Source: Desulfamplus sp.
GTDB lineage: Bacteria > Desulfobacterota > Desulfobacteria > Desulfobacterales > Desulfobacteraceae
Direction of reading: 5' to 3'
Assembly: GCA_015232455.1 (NCBI GenBank)
Contig: JADFZQ010000004.1
Span: forward strand, 62,001-126,000
Length of the DNA: 64,000 nt
The position numbers and the translations under genes were made by a program. This document shows positions 35,294 through 43,597 of this stretch, one piece after another. Positions within the stretch are counted from its first letter, which is position 1. Every line of letters begins with the position of its first letter. Below the pieces are notes generated by a model. It ran no database searches and was not told the origin of the DNA. It saw nothing but the letters and a program-made list of their open reading frames with translations.

Positions 35294-35629
35294 CTATTTC
35301 AGTTTCATAATGCCATAGACAAGCGATACAGAGCCTGCACAGACAAGAAAAATAGGAAAAAAGCCGTAAAAAAAGTCAAGAACTGCATAGTATTCATCAT
35401 AAAGCCCGTAAAAACCAACTGCAAGCAGCAGACCAGCAAGAATGGAATTGATTGTTCTGTAAGCCTTTTTTCCCAACAAAGCACTTGCCAATGCAACAAA
35501 GCCGAGAATAATTGTAATTGGCTGAATCGCCCCCTTAATAAATTCAACAACCATGGCACTGTTCATGTATGCCAAAAACAGACCCAAAGCAAAAATAGTC
35601 AATCCTGCAATAATATGAGCCTTTCTCAT
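35294..35629 (-). CDS. Tandem MamI-like membrane protein
   Basis: A 111-residue protein with four hydrophobic helices in two similar halves. Residues 6-50 and 60-108 each show a small-residue helix, a short loop and a GxxxPI helix. The second half carries GLYDEYYAVLDF and PIFLVCAG, which match the small MamI peptide encoded at 37671-37844 closely. This looks like a duplication of the MamI fold. MamI acts in magnetosome membrane formation in other species. GAGGAG lies before the ATG. Confidence 0.7.
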   Translation of the reverse strand: MRKAHIIAGLTIFALGLFLAYMNSAMVVEFIKGAIQPITIILGFVALASALLGKKAYRTINSILAGLLLAVGFYGLYDEYYAVLDFFYGFFPIFLVCAGSVSLVYGIMKLK

Positions 35630-35665
35630 CTTTAATATCTGCTCCTCTCTTAAAGTTTTATATTT

Positions 35666-36766
35666 TTATCTTGGTGCACCCTTATCAACCCACATTATAA
35701 TCAGCTTGGCATCAGGTCCTGCAAATCTGTGCATTGGACCGCCTCTTTGCACTAACGATCTCAACAAACCATTATCAACGTAAATCTTTACATTTTCATA
35801 GGTGGTAAGATTACGGAATTTGTCTGAATGGCATCCAAGGCAGTCCCTTGCCAATACATATTGGATTGTATTGGTATAAGTTATCTTATCCAAAGGAACA
35901 TCAGGGACAAACATCTGATTTGAAGGACAGCCTGTAGGTTGATTCATTGTTGAGAAAAAACCTGCTGGTGCAGCCCCCTGCTTTTCAGGAGAGCCACTGT
36001 TTATCCAATCTAAAATTGTTCCCATGTCATTTCCTGCAAAGCGGCTCATGCTGCCTTGAACCATTGCAGCAAGCATTCCGCTGTCTGCATACATTTTCAA
36101 ATTATCGTAATCCATTAAATTACGAGATGGTCCAGAGTGGCATCTTGCACAATCTTTATTAATAATATCCTTTATTGTGGGGTCATAATAGACCTTTGCA
36201 TTCGCAGCAAGAGTCATTGGATTATTACTAATCTGGTTTCCAGTCGGATTAATCCCTGTATGGTTTCTAATTGAATTACCCGTCATCTGATTTTGAATGC
36301 CATTGATGTGGTTGCCGCCAGACTGGAATCTGACCATTGTTCCGCCAGCAGGCTTTTCAGGCGAACCGTTATTAATCCAGTCAAGTATGGTTGATGCGTC
36401 ATTACCTGCAAACTGACCCATTGGACCCTGAACCATTGCAGCAAGCATTCCGCTGTCTGCATACATTTTGAGGTTATCGTAATCCATTAAATTACGAGAT
36501 GGTCCAGAGTGGCATCTGCTGCAATCTTGAATAATTATGTTCTTTATTGTTGGATCATAATAAACAGAATTATTTGCAGCATTAACAATGGTTTTGTTTG
36601 AAAATAAACAGACAAATACCATAACAGAGAGCCAGAGCCATTTAATATAATTAATATTGATATGGTGGCTTCTGTTGTTTAGCTCAGATTTGGCAGCCTC
36701 TTCACTTTGAGTTGACATCTCACAGCTTTCTGAGAAGAACGATTGATTAATATGACTCTTCGTCAT
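35666..36766 (-). CDS. Triheme c-type cytochrome with three repeated domains
   Basis: A membrane-anchored cytochrome of about 366 residues. The helix is near residue 40-62. Three units of about 90-120 residues each start with a haem site (CSRCH, CARCH, CLGCH) and continue with DYDNLKMYADSG or the related TYENVKIYVDNG. They end in a conserved Phe-Ala-Gly-Pro/Asn-Asp block and a GSPEK- or GAPR-like end. The start is uncertain: ATG 36766 with GAGGA, overlapping mamA by 20 bases, or ATG 36718. It lies directly downstream of mamA. It likely shuttles electrons in the magnetosome lumen, which is inference from location and haem sites. Confidence 0.78.
   Translation of the reverse strand: MTKSHINQSFFSESCEMSTQSEEAAKSELNNRSHHININYIKWLWLSVMVFVCLFSNKTIVNAANNSVYYDPTIKNIIIQDCSRCHSGPSRNLMDYDNLKMYADSGMLAAMVQGPMGQFAGNDASTILDWINNGSPEKPAGGTMVRFQSGGNHINGIQNQMTGNSIRNHTGINPTGNQISNNPMTLAANAKVYYDPTIKDIINKDCARCHSGPSRNLMDYDNLKMYADSGMLAAMVQGSMSRFAGNDMGTILDWINSGSPEKQGAAPAGFFSTMNQPTGCPSNQMFVPDVPLDKITYTNTIQYVLARDCLGCHSDKFRNLTTYENVKIYVDNGLLRSLVQRGGPMHRFAGPDAKLIIMWVDKGAPR
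36059..36517 (-). repeat. Near-identical 87-bp direct repeats in the cytochrome gene
   Basis: Positions 36059-36145 and 36431-36517 match at about 84 of 87 bases, 372 bases apart. They encode the second and first cytochrome units. The near identity at silent sites implies a recent duplication or gene conversion. Confidence 0.85.
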
Positions 36767-37667
36767 CTTCCTCTTCCATCTCACGTTCAAGTTCCATAAC
36801 CTTTGTAAAGGATTTAGCAGCAGTTTTGTGGTCATCTTTGCTAACATTTAGAAAACCAAGATGTTGATGGTATTTTATCTCATCTGGATCAAGCTCTATT
36901 GCTTTTTCTAAAGCCTCAATAGCTTTGTCAATCTCTCCAAGTCCCTCCTGGGCAACTGCGTAGAGATAGAAAAATTTTGGATTATCTCCATCAATTGCAA
37001 GAGCTTTTTCAAGTTCATCTGCTGCTGGCTTGAACTCCTTGAGTTTAAGCATTATTGAACTTCTGCGGTGAATCGCCCCTAAATGTTGTGGATCAAGATT
37101 AAGAACCTTTGAAAATACACCCATTGCACTTTTTCTGTTACCTGATGCAGCAAGAGCAATTCCAAGCTGGTAAAGAGGCTCTGTATTGGTCGGGTCAACT
37201 TTACTCCACTCTTTAAGGTAGCTCAGAGCCTTGTCGTATAACCCTTTGTTTATGTAGTGTTTGCTTATGTTGCTGTAAAGTTTTGCCTTATCTTTTGGGG
37301 TGAGATCAAAAAACTGGTTGTAGAAATCAAGCACCTTGTGGAGTATCCGGCCACAGTAAAGAAGAAACGAATGCCAGTAAAATACTGATGAATACTGACC
37401 ATCTGTGTCGGATGCCGATGCTTCCTCTCTTGATGTTTTCTTAGCTGCCCTGCCGTCTGATACTTTCACTTTCTGTTTTCCTTTTGCCTTGATTTCTGAT
37501 TCATGGTCTTCAATCTTCTCTTCCTGTGCTTTTGCCTTCAGCTTTTTCTCTTTTGCAACAGGCTCTTGTTCCTTAACCTTAGTCTCTTTTTCTTTTGTTT
37601 TTGTCTCCTGATAGTTTATCTCAACTTCAGGTTCTTTCTCGTTACCTTTCTCTTCATTCCTACCCAT
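36747..37667 (-). CDS. mamA: MamA, TPR-repeat magnetosome scaffold protein
   Basis: A 306-residue protein. The first 100 residues are Lys/Glu-rich and charged. From about 125 on there are five to six TPR motifs (for example YDKALSYLKEWSKVDPTNTE, IDKAIEALEKAIELDPDEIK). MamA coats the cytosolic face of magnetosomes and recruits partners through TPR surfaces. The charged N-terminal extension is longer than in alphaproteobacterial MamA. It starts 3 bases after the small mamI-type gene and its end overlaps the cytochrome start. Confidence 0.82.
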   Translation of the reverse strand: MGRNEEKGNEKEPEVEINYQETKTKEKETKVKEQEPVAKEKKLKAKAQEEKIEDHESEIKAKGKQKVKVSDGRAAKKTSREEASASDTDGQYSSVFYWHSFLLYCGRILHKVLDFYNQFFDLTPKDKAKLYSNISKHYINKGLYDKALSYLKEWSKVDPTNTEPLYQLGIALAASGNRKSAMGVFSKVLNLDPQHLGAIHRRSSIMLKLKEFKPAADELEKALAIDGDNPKFFYLYAVAQEGLGEIDKAIEALEKAIELDPDEIKYHQHLGFLNVSKDDHKTAAKSFTKVMELEREMEEEDDEESY

Positions 37668-37670
37668 TTT

Positions 37671-37844
37671 TCAAATTCTCCCATTTTTTGGCGGAATGAA
37701 TCCAGCCAATGTTGCCACCAAACCCAATAACATTAAGAATATCGGTAATCCCCCTTTTATTATGTCAGCAACATAATAATATTCGTCATAGAGACCCCAG
37801 ATACCCACTGCAATTAAAAATAATCCGAAAATTATATGGAGCAT
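37671..37844 (-). CDS. mamI: Small MamI-like magnetosome membrane protein
   Basis: A 57-residue frame, easily missed because of its size. GGGGGAAAT precedes the ATG. Residues 2-17 form helix one (IIFGLFLIAVGIWGLYDEYY) and 27-48 helix two (GLPIFLMLLGLVATLAG). The two-helix pattern with a central YDEYY and GGLPIFL matches MamI and also half of the 111-residue gene at 35294. The stop lies 3 bases before mamA, so the genes are coupled. First gene of the core operon. Confidence 0.78.
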   Translation of the reverse strand: MLHIIFGLFLIAVGIWGLYDEYYYVADIIKGGLPIFLMLLGLVATLAGFIPPKNGRI

Positions 37845-37956
37845 ATTTCCCCCTTAAACCCTAATTGAACATAAGTAGAGACACACAGCAGTGTTTCTCT
37901 AAAATTTAAGATTTGATTGAAAATCCTGAGCATAAACTTAAAAATTACAAATATAA

Positions 37957-38517
37957 CTATTCTGAAATATTAACCTCAATTGAATGTAATGAGTAGTGAG
38001 TGAGTGAGTGAGTGAGTGAGTGAGCAAAAGATACCTGATTCTCTTTTTTAATACTAACTGGCAAAACAACTCTTTTTTCAAGTTCACACCCTTGAGATTC
38101 ACGCTCTTGTTTTGATAATGTTTTCCTAACTGCTAAACATTTTGGCGATTTTAAATTTTTGAAAATATTAATTTTATCAATTATTTGAGCTATATTTAAC
38201 TCATCTGCAAAGACCACCACTCCTTTTTTGATATTTCCCTCAAACTTTTGGTATTCAAAGATATTTCTCTCAGAAATTATAACAATATGAATATTTGGAT
38301 AGTGAATTATTAAATATTTTACAAATGGATATACACTTTTACCAGCAATGCGGCTGTTTGTAATTACTAAATCTGGTTCTTCCTCTACTATCTTGCTGCA
38401 TGCCTCTGTAAAATTTGAAGACTCGCTAATTTTTAACCCAGCAACCTTTTTGCTAAATATACTCTTAAATGTATTTCTTAAATTCAGATTGTTTTCTAAA
38501 AGTAGAAGGTTAACCAT
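37957..38517 (-). CDS. Degenerate receiver-domain protein with repeat-encoded C-terminus
   Basis: I choose ATG 38517 (MVNLLLLEN), 8 bases after GGAGG. The 186-residue product has the fold pattern of a response-regulator receiver, but the acidic pocket reads LLENN and the phospho-acceptor position in PDLVITNSR is Asn, so it is likely not phosphorylated. The C-terminal part after about 115 is Lys/Leu-rich. Near the end the frame crosses seven TGAG/CTCA units encoding SLTHSLTH. It reads away from the two-component pair. Role unknown; it may be a phase-variable adaptor. Confidence 0.6.
   Translation of the reverse strand: MVNLLLLENNLNLRNTFKSIFSKKVAGLKISESSNFTEACSKIVEEEPDLVITNSRIAGKSVYPFVKYLIIHYPNIHIVIISERNIFEYQKFEGNIKKGVVVFADELNIAQIIDKINIFKNLKSPKCLAVRKTLSKQERESQGCELEKRVVLPVSIKKENQVSFAHSLTHSLTHYSLHSIEVNISE
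37997..38024. repeat. Tetranucleotide microsatellite (TGAG)7
   Basis: Seven perfect TGAG units on the plus strand lie inside the last 25 codons of the pseudo-receiver gene. Gain or loss of a unit shifts the reading frame, so the C-terminus is a slippage-switchable tail. Confidence 0.93.
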
Positions 38518-38567
38518 AGTAAGAGCCTCCATAGTTGATAAAGTTGATAGTTTTTAACAATCATCAA

Positions 38568-38704
38568 ATCGGCAATGGTAATTTTCAAAATTGGAATTTG
38601 CCGATATTTATATAGCTATAGATTTACTAAACAAAAAGATAATGATAAATAGGGCAAACTATGTATTTTTATAATAACAACTATGTATTTTTTTATGGGG
38701 TGTA
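38568..38704 (+). promoter_or_regulatory. Promoter region with direct repeats of a NarL-type regulator gene
   Basis: An inverted repeat ATCGGCAA (38568-38575) / TTGCCGAT (38598-38605) surrounds AATTTTCAAAATT. Downstream, the 14-base direct repeat AACTATGTATTTTT occurs at 38657-38670 and 38679-38692, 22 bases apart (two helical turns), just before the ATG. It fits tandem regulator binding sites for autoregulation. Confidence 0.5.
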
Positions 38705-39409
38705 ATGGTTATCAAAAAGAAAACTCAGATAGTCTTAGTTGAAGATCACGAGATAGTAAGACAAGGTTTTAGAGCATTGCTAAGTTCAGTGCCAGATATG
38801 GAGATTATCGGCGAAGCTGACAATGGGATTCAGGCTGTAAGATGTATTGCTGAACTAAAACCTGATCTTGTATTTCTTGATCTCTCACTTCCAAAGAGAA
38901 ATGGGATATGTGTTATTGAAGAGATAAGAAAAAGCAACCCGTTCACCAAATTCATTATTCTTACAGCTCACAATACAGACGAGCATGTCCATGCCTGTTT
39001 TCATGCTGGGGCAAGCGGATTTGTTTCAAAATCTGCTTGTTTTAACGAGATAGAGATGGCAATAAAAAGCGTTTTGAATGGAAAAACCTTCATAAGCCCA
39101 GAGGTTTCATCAAAGGTAATTGACGGTTATCTTGATGGGAAAAGAAAAGAGTGCAACTCAACAAGGTTAAGCACTCTTACAAAACGTGAGAAGGAAGTTT
39201 TAATACTTATTGCTGAGGGGCATAAAAACAAAGAGATCGCAGATACGCTGTTTATCAGTTTAAAAACTGTTGAGAGACACAGAGCCAATCTTATGAAAAA
39301 ACTTGATATTCACAACTCCTCTGCCCTGACATCCTATGCAATCCAAAACAAACTCATTGCACCTGACAACCTTACTCCATTGATTTATTCAGATGACGAT
39401 GACGTTTAA
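38705..39409 (+). CDS. NarL/FixJ-type response regulator
   Basis: A 234-residue regulator. The receiver domain (about 8-122) has Asp 59 in VFLDLSLP and the acidic pocket VEDH. The LuxR-type helix-turn-helix (about 163-222) has LTKREKEVLILIAEG and NKEIADTLFISLKTVERHR. It converges with the histidine kinase on the other strand; their ends overlap by 4 bases (39406-39409). The kinase of the HisKA_3 group is the expected partner. It may control the neighbouring Clp/zinc/membrane module or the magnetosome genes; no target is shown. Confidence 0.92.
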   Translation: MVIKKKTQIVLVEDHEIVRQGFRALLSSVPDMEIIGEADNGIQAVRCIAELKPDLVFLDLSLPKRNGICVIEEIRKSNPFTKFIILTAHNTDEHVHACFHAGASGFVSKSACFNEIEMAIKSVLNGKTFISPEVSSKVIDGYLDGKRKECNSTRLSTLTKREKEVLILIAEGHKNKEIADTLFISLKTVERHRANLMKKLDIHNSSALTSYAIQNKLIAPDNLTPLIYSDDDDV

Positions 39410-40308
39410 GATAAGTTGTCGATTGACCAAAAAGCCCTGATAGTAGTTCCAACATCAGGCAGAGATTCAATTTCCAATGTCCCACCAGAAAGTCTGCACC
39501 GCTCTTTCATGCTTAAAAGACCAAATTTAGAACGGTTATCTTCCTTTTCTTCTCTTGATGATTTTATGCTGCATAGCGAATAAAAGTCATTAGTGTTACA
39601 GGGGGGGGTAAAACCTTTGCCATCATCTGAAACAGCAAATATGATTCCATTGCCTCTATTGCTAATATTTTTAAGAGGTAATTCTTCCAAATAACCATAA
39701 GAGAGTGGTCTATCTTCGATATTTTTAGTATCGCAAATCTTTTGAAGGGTTATTGTAATATTTTTACAGCCGCTGTGCTTTATGCTGTTGTTCATTGCTT
39801 CTTGCAAAATTCTAAAAATAACAATCTTTATCTCATCTTGAATCTGATTTTCTTGAACATCTATATTTTGAGTTACAAATACCCATGGGTAAATCTTTTC
39901 AAACTCTCTTGAATACCAAGAAATTGTTGCAACAATACCAAGATCAGCCAGAACAGGAGGCCAGAGGGCTGCTGTAAGATCACGGGTCTCTTTTATGGTA
40001 TCTTGAATTATAGATACAACATTTTCAAGCTGGATTCTGCTCTCCCTGTTTCCCCAACGGGTCATGGTCATAACTACATTTTCAACTGAAAATTTTATTG
40101 CTGTAAGAGATTTTCCAAGAACATCATGGAGTTCAAGAGCCATACGTTTTCTCTCTTCTTCTTGTGCAGCAATGATTCGTGAAGATACGTTGTTGTGATC
40201 TTTTTTGCATATTTCTAATGCTTTTTCTGACTGCTCAACTCTTTTGGTAAGTTGTTCAATCTGCTCTCTTAATCTATGATTTTCGGCAATCTGTTTTTCA
40301 AGCTCCAA
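39406..40308 (-). CDS. Cytoplasmic HisKA_3 sensor histidine kinase (NarX/DegS type)
   Basis: A 300-residue kinase without a membrane segment. A coiled coil fills the first 40 residues. The H-box ERKRMALELHDVLG has His 61. HATPase motifs follow (NSIKHSG near 150, DDGKGF, GLLSMKERCRLSGGTL). It should phosphorylate the NarL-type regulator on the opposite strand. The low-complexity loop between the ATPase motifs is longer than usual. It lies downstream of the Clp-like gene in the same direction. Confidence 0.88.
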   Translation of the reverse strand: MELEKQIAENHRLREQIEQLTKRVEQSEKALEICKKDHNNVSSRIIAAQEEERKRMALELHDVLGKSLTAIKFSVENVVMTMTRWGNRESRIQLENVVSIIQDTIKETRDLTAALWPPVLADLGIVATISWYSREFEKIYPWVFVTQNIDVQENQIQDEIKIVIFRILQEAMNNSIKHSGCKNITITLQKICDTKNIEDRPLSYGYLEELPLKNISNRGNGIIFAVSDDGKGFTPPCNTNDFYSLCSIKSSREEKEDNRSKFGLLSMKERCRLSGGTLEIESLPDVGTTIRAFWSIDNLS

Positions 40309-40344
40309 TTTATATAAATCCTCGTTTTCTATAATACTATTTGC

Positions 40345-41973
40345 TCAAAGTCTCTCAATTTCAAGTTTTATATCTTCCTTTGTAACTTTAAATCTATTTT
40401 GCATATTACAGTAAGCTGCCGCCCCATCAATAAGAGATATAGCTTTACCCGGCAGATATTCTCCTTTAAGGTATGTTCCACTCAATTTTACCGCTGCAAT
40501 TAACGCACCATCATCAATGGATACGCCATGATGACTCTCAAAACTTGAAGCGACCCCTCTTAATATCTCTATTGCCTCTTCTGTTGAAGGCTCATTCACA
40601 ACGATCTTTTTAAATCTTCTTGAGAATGCTGTATCTTTTGAAAGAAATCTCTCGCCCTCAAATGTTGTTGCCCCAATGCAGGGAAACTCTCCCCTTGCAA
40701 GCAGAGGCTTTAAAAACTCGCCAGCACCCATTGAACCTTCAGTTGAACCAGCATCAAGAAGAGTATGAATCTCATCAATAAATATGATGATGCGATCCTT
40801 TTGATTTAAAACTTCGTCCATAAGACCCTGAAGCCTTATCTCAAGGTCGCCTCTATATTTTGTCCCTGCAATAAGGCTGTTAAGGGACAAAGAGTAGAGC
40901 TTTTTTTTATCTAATTTAGAAGATACATCTCCTTTTAGAATTGCCATTGCCAACCCCTCAACAACAGCACTCTTTCCAACTCCCGGATACCCTACTAATA
41001 GAGGATTATTGATCTCCATCTGAGTTAATACCTGTATTAAACGCTCAATTGTTGCTTCAGCTCCAATAAGAGGTTTTGCTGTTTTAATATATCTTGCATC
41101 TGTAAGAAGCTGTCCATATCTTTCAAGGTAACCCACAGCCTTTCTTGGCTGTTTGGGTGATCTTGAAAAAAAAAGAGAAAGTTCAGGCGGCATATCATAA
41201 GATGCTGGAACAAAGAGATAAACTTCATCTTCTCTGCTTTCAAGACTCCTGTTCAGCTCTTTTATAAGGGAACGGATTTCACCAACAGCAGGATTTACAA
41301 TATCTCTTTCACCGATATAATGGTGAAAATCCTCTAAAATATAGGCTATACGCCCCTGTGGTTTTCCTATTATAAACTTTAAAATCTCTTTTGGATTTGA
41401 TGTTGACGATATATTGGCATCAGAAAAAAGTGGATATTGCTTTGAAAGATTATTCAAAACAAGACCTCTTGCCTTACTCCAAAGAAGAGGAATCTTACCT
41501 TTTGTTATAAGTTCAGCAACAAGCTCTTCCATCTCTTCCATAGGATCATTGTATTTGACAAGAGAGATAGGCGTTGATGCTGATGAGACTATCTTTTTGT
41601 TTGATGATTTATAATCTTGATCGTTTAATGACCTATGATCTTGCTCTGACTCTTTAGAAGACATCTGATATTTATGATCTTGAAATGAAGATTTAGAAGA
41701 TGCCTGATATTTGTGATCCTGAGATAGAGTTTTAGAAGATAACTCATAAGAGTCAGAAGATAGAGAGAACTTACCCGAACCATTAATCAATATCTCGCTT
41801 GCAAGTTTGTACAACTTACTTCTTTCAATATTAATGTTTTTGTAGTGTTCTTCTGAAACTCTAATTATCTTCTGAACAATAAGGGGTGTAACAGGATTAT
41901 TTCCAGCCCGTTTTCTTAAATCCAGAATATCTTGTTTTGAAAAAATAAGAGAATTATCTTTAAAATAATCCAT
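40345..41973 (-). CDS. Clp/ClpB-type AAA+ ATPase with a single ATPase domain
   Basis: A 542-residue AAA+ protein. The ATPase domain (about 290-540) resembles the D1 domain of ClpA/ClpB: Walker A GYPGVGKS near 328, Walker B IIIFIDEIHTLL near 391, the pore-loop region KYRGDLE and the AFSRRF arginine finger. The second ATPase domain of Clp is missing. The N-terminal half holds degenerate repeats (QDHKYQ, SSK; about 75-125) and a helical region. The start overlaps the end of the zinc/coiled-coil gene by 14 bases. It may unfold or remodel the partner complexes encoded upstream. Confidence 0.8.
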   Translation of the reverse strand: MDYFKDNSLIFSKQDILDLRKRAGNNPVTPLIVQKIIRVSEEHYKNINIERSKLYKLASEILINGSGKFSLSSDSYELSSKTLSQDHKYQASSKSSFQDHKYQMSSKESEQDHRSLNDQDYKSSNKKIVSSASTPISLVKYNDPMEEMEELVAELITKGKIPLLWSKARGLVLNNLSKQYPLFSDANISSTSNPKEILKFIIGKPQGRIAYILEDFHHYIGERDIVNPAVGEIRSLIKELNRSLESREDEVYLFVPASYDMPPELSLFFSRSPKQPRKAVGYLERYGQLLTDARYIKTAKPLIGAEATIERLIQVLTQMEINNPLLVGYPGVGKSAVVEGLAMAILKGDVSSKLDKKKLYSLSLNSLIAGTKYRGDLEIRLQGLMDEVLNQKDRIIIFIDEIHTLLDAGSTEGSMGAGEFLKPLLARGEFPCIGATTFEGERFLSKDTAFSRRFKKIVVNEPSTEEAIEILRGVASSFESHHGVSIDDGALIAAVKLSGTYLKGEYLPGKAISLIDGAAAYCNMQNRFKVTKEDIKLEIERL

Positions 41974-43597
41974 AAGCTACCTTAAGAGCGTCTCGTTTTT
42001 CCTCTTCTGCCTTTTTAAGAGCTGTTAACGCTTTTTCCATCTTGTATTCTGCATCCATAACTTTGCCTAAAGCAACTCTTGCAACTGTCTCAGCCTCTTT
42101 TTTTTCAGATTCAGCTTTTGTTACGGCTGAAAGAGCATTGTCAGCCACCTGTTTAGCTGCTTTTAATTGAGAAGTTAGACGCTCATTCTCTTTCAAAGCT
42201 GCCTCTTTAGCTTCAAGGGCTAAATCAATGGCTCTTTGTTTTTCAAATTTCTCTTTTTCAGCTAAATCAATAGCAGCGTTCATTCTCTCCAAAGCAATCT
42301 GTTTTTCTTGCAAAGCTACCTGTTTTTCTTGTTTTGCCTTTTGAGCAATCAAAATTGAGGTTCTCTTCTCCTCAATTGCCATAAGTGCCTCATCAAGAGC
42401 TTTTTGCTTACCTTCTTCTGCTCTTTTAACCGCATATTCTGCTCTATTTTCTGCTTTATCTTTTGCCCTTACAGCACTATCAAGTCTTGATAATAATTCT
42501 TGGTTTTTAGCTTTTAATAGTTCAATTTCAGCTTTAAGTTTTGCTATCTCTTTGAGAACCTCATCTTTTGCCTTTTCTTCATTTTTGAGCCTGTTGAGTG
42601 CAATCTCTGATACAGCAGTAGTTTTTTTAATCAAAGCCTGATATTTCTTGACCTTTTCTACAGCCTTATCTTTCTCTATATTTGCAGATTTTACCATTTC
42701 AATGACAGAATCTTTTACTGCCTGTTTTTCTAACTCTTTATCAGCATTGGCTTTTTCAAGAAGTTCTATTGCCTGTTTTAACTCATTTTCTGCTTTCAGC
42801 TTTTCAGCATTTGCAATTTTTACCATTTCAAATGCTGCTGTTTTTTCCTCATCAGCTTTTTGGGCAAGAGTCATGGCATTTTCCATGAAAAGGTCTGTCT
42901 TATCTCCGTGAGTCAACTCCTTTAATCGTTGCAGCCCCTTTGTTGTCAGCATGACATAACATTTATCACCAGAGAATTGGGAAGAAGATTTTGATGAGCC
43001 AGAGCCGGCTATTCGAGCTATATCAGTTGAGGCAGTTGAATTAATTGTGCTTTCACTTGAATTAATCGCACTTTCATCTGAATTAATTATTGGCTCAGAT
43101 GTTTTAAATTCAAGAAGCTCCTCTTTATTTAGAAAAGTAATCAAAGAGACAAGTTCATAAGAAGAGAGGCAGTGAAAGAGTGGATAATCTGTCTGGATTT
43201 TAATATCAGTAAACTGTCCGGGAGATTTGGTTTTTCTCTCAATAATTAGAAGAAAATTCTCAATTTTACGTAGTGGTGCAAGAGGCTGGTATGTTGCGAT
43301 TAGTTTGTTAATGGATTCAACCGTAAGTTTTTCATCTGAAATATTATTTGTATTTGAATCACTATCTTTGATTTTAACTTTCTCTCTTTCAAATTGCTGC
43401 CTTAAACAGATAGTTATGATAGATTTATCCTTTGCAGAGATAAACCCATCTGTAGATATATAATTTGCAGCCTCACCAGAAAGAGCAACAGTTCCGCAAC
43501 AAGGGCAGTTGTAGCGGCAACCATTATTCTCACTATCACCAGACTGTGCAGGCGAATCATTGACACTGTTTCTGCATATTAGGCATCTATCTTTCAC
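41960..43597 (-). CDS. Zinc-ribbon protein with long repetitive coiled coil
   Basis: A 545-residue protein. The N-terminus has a zinc ribbon (CLICRNS, then CPCCGTVALSG). The N-terminal third is globular. From about 230 to 540 it is a continuous coiled coil with Lys/Glu/Ala-rich repeats (AEEEKRDALKVA at the end), similar to the protein at 14527. It overlaps both neighbours, so it is part of a three-gene operon with the Clp-like ATPase and the membrane protein. The zinc ribbon plus coil could recruit the ATPase to a membrane complex. Confidence 0.72.
   Translation of the reverse strand: MKDRCLICRNSVNDSPAQSGDSENNGCRYNCPCCGTVALSGEAANYISTDGFISAKDKSIITICLRQQFEREKVKIKDSDSNTNNISDEKLTVESINKLIATYQPLAPLRKIENFLLIIERKTKSPGQFTDIKIQTDYPLFHCLSSYELVSLITFLNKEELLEFKTSEPIINSDESAINSSESTINSTASTDIARIAGSGSSKSSSQFSGDKCYVMLTTKGLQRLKELTHGDKTDLFMENAMTLAQKADEEKTAAFEMVKIANAEKLKAENELKQAIELLEKANADKELEKQAVKDSVIEMVKSANIEKDKAVEKVKKYQALIKKTTAVSEIALNRLKNEEKAKDEVLKEIAKLKAEIELLKAKNQELLSRLDSAVRAKDKAENRAEYAVKRAEEGKQKALDEALMAIEEKRTSILIAQKAKQEKQVALQEKQIALERMNAAIDLAEKEKFEKQRAIDLALEAKEAALKENERLTSQLKAAKQVADNALSAVTKAESEKKEAETVARVALGKVMDAEYKMEKALTALKKAEEEKRDALKVAYGLF

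Noticed and set aside
40345-41973. Full ClpB disaggregase
   Set aside because: The second ATPase domain and the middle coiled domain are absent, and the frame ends cleanly after the first ATPase domain.
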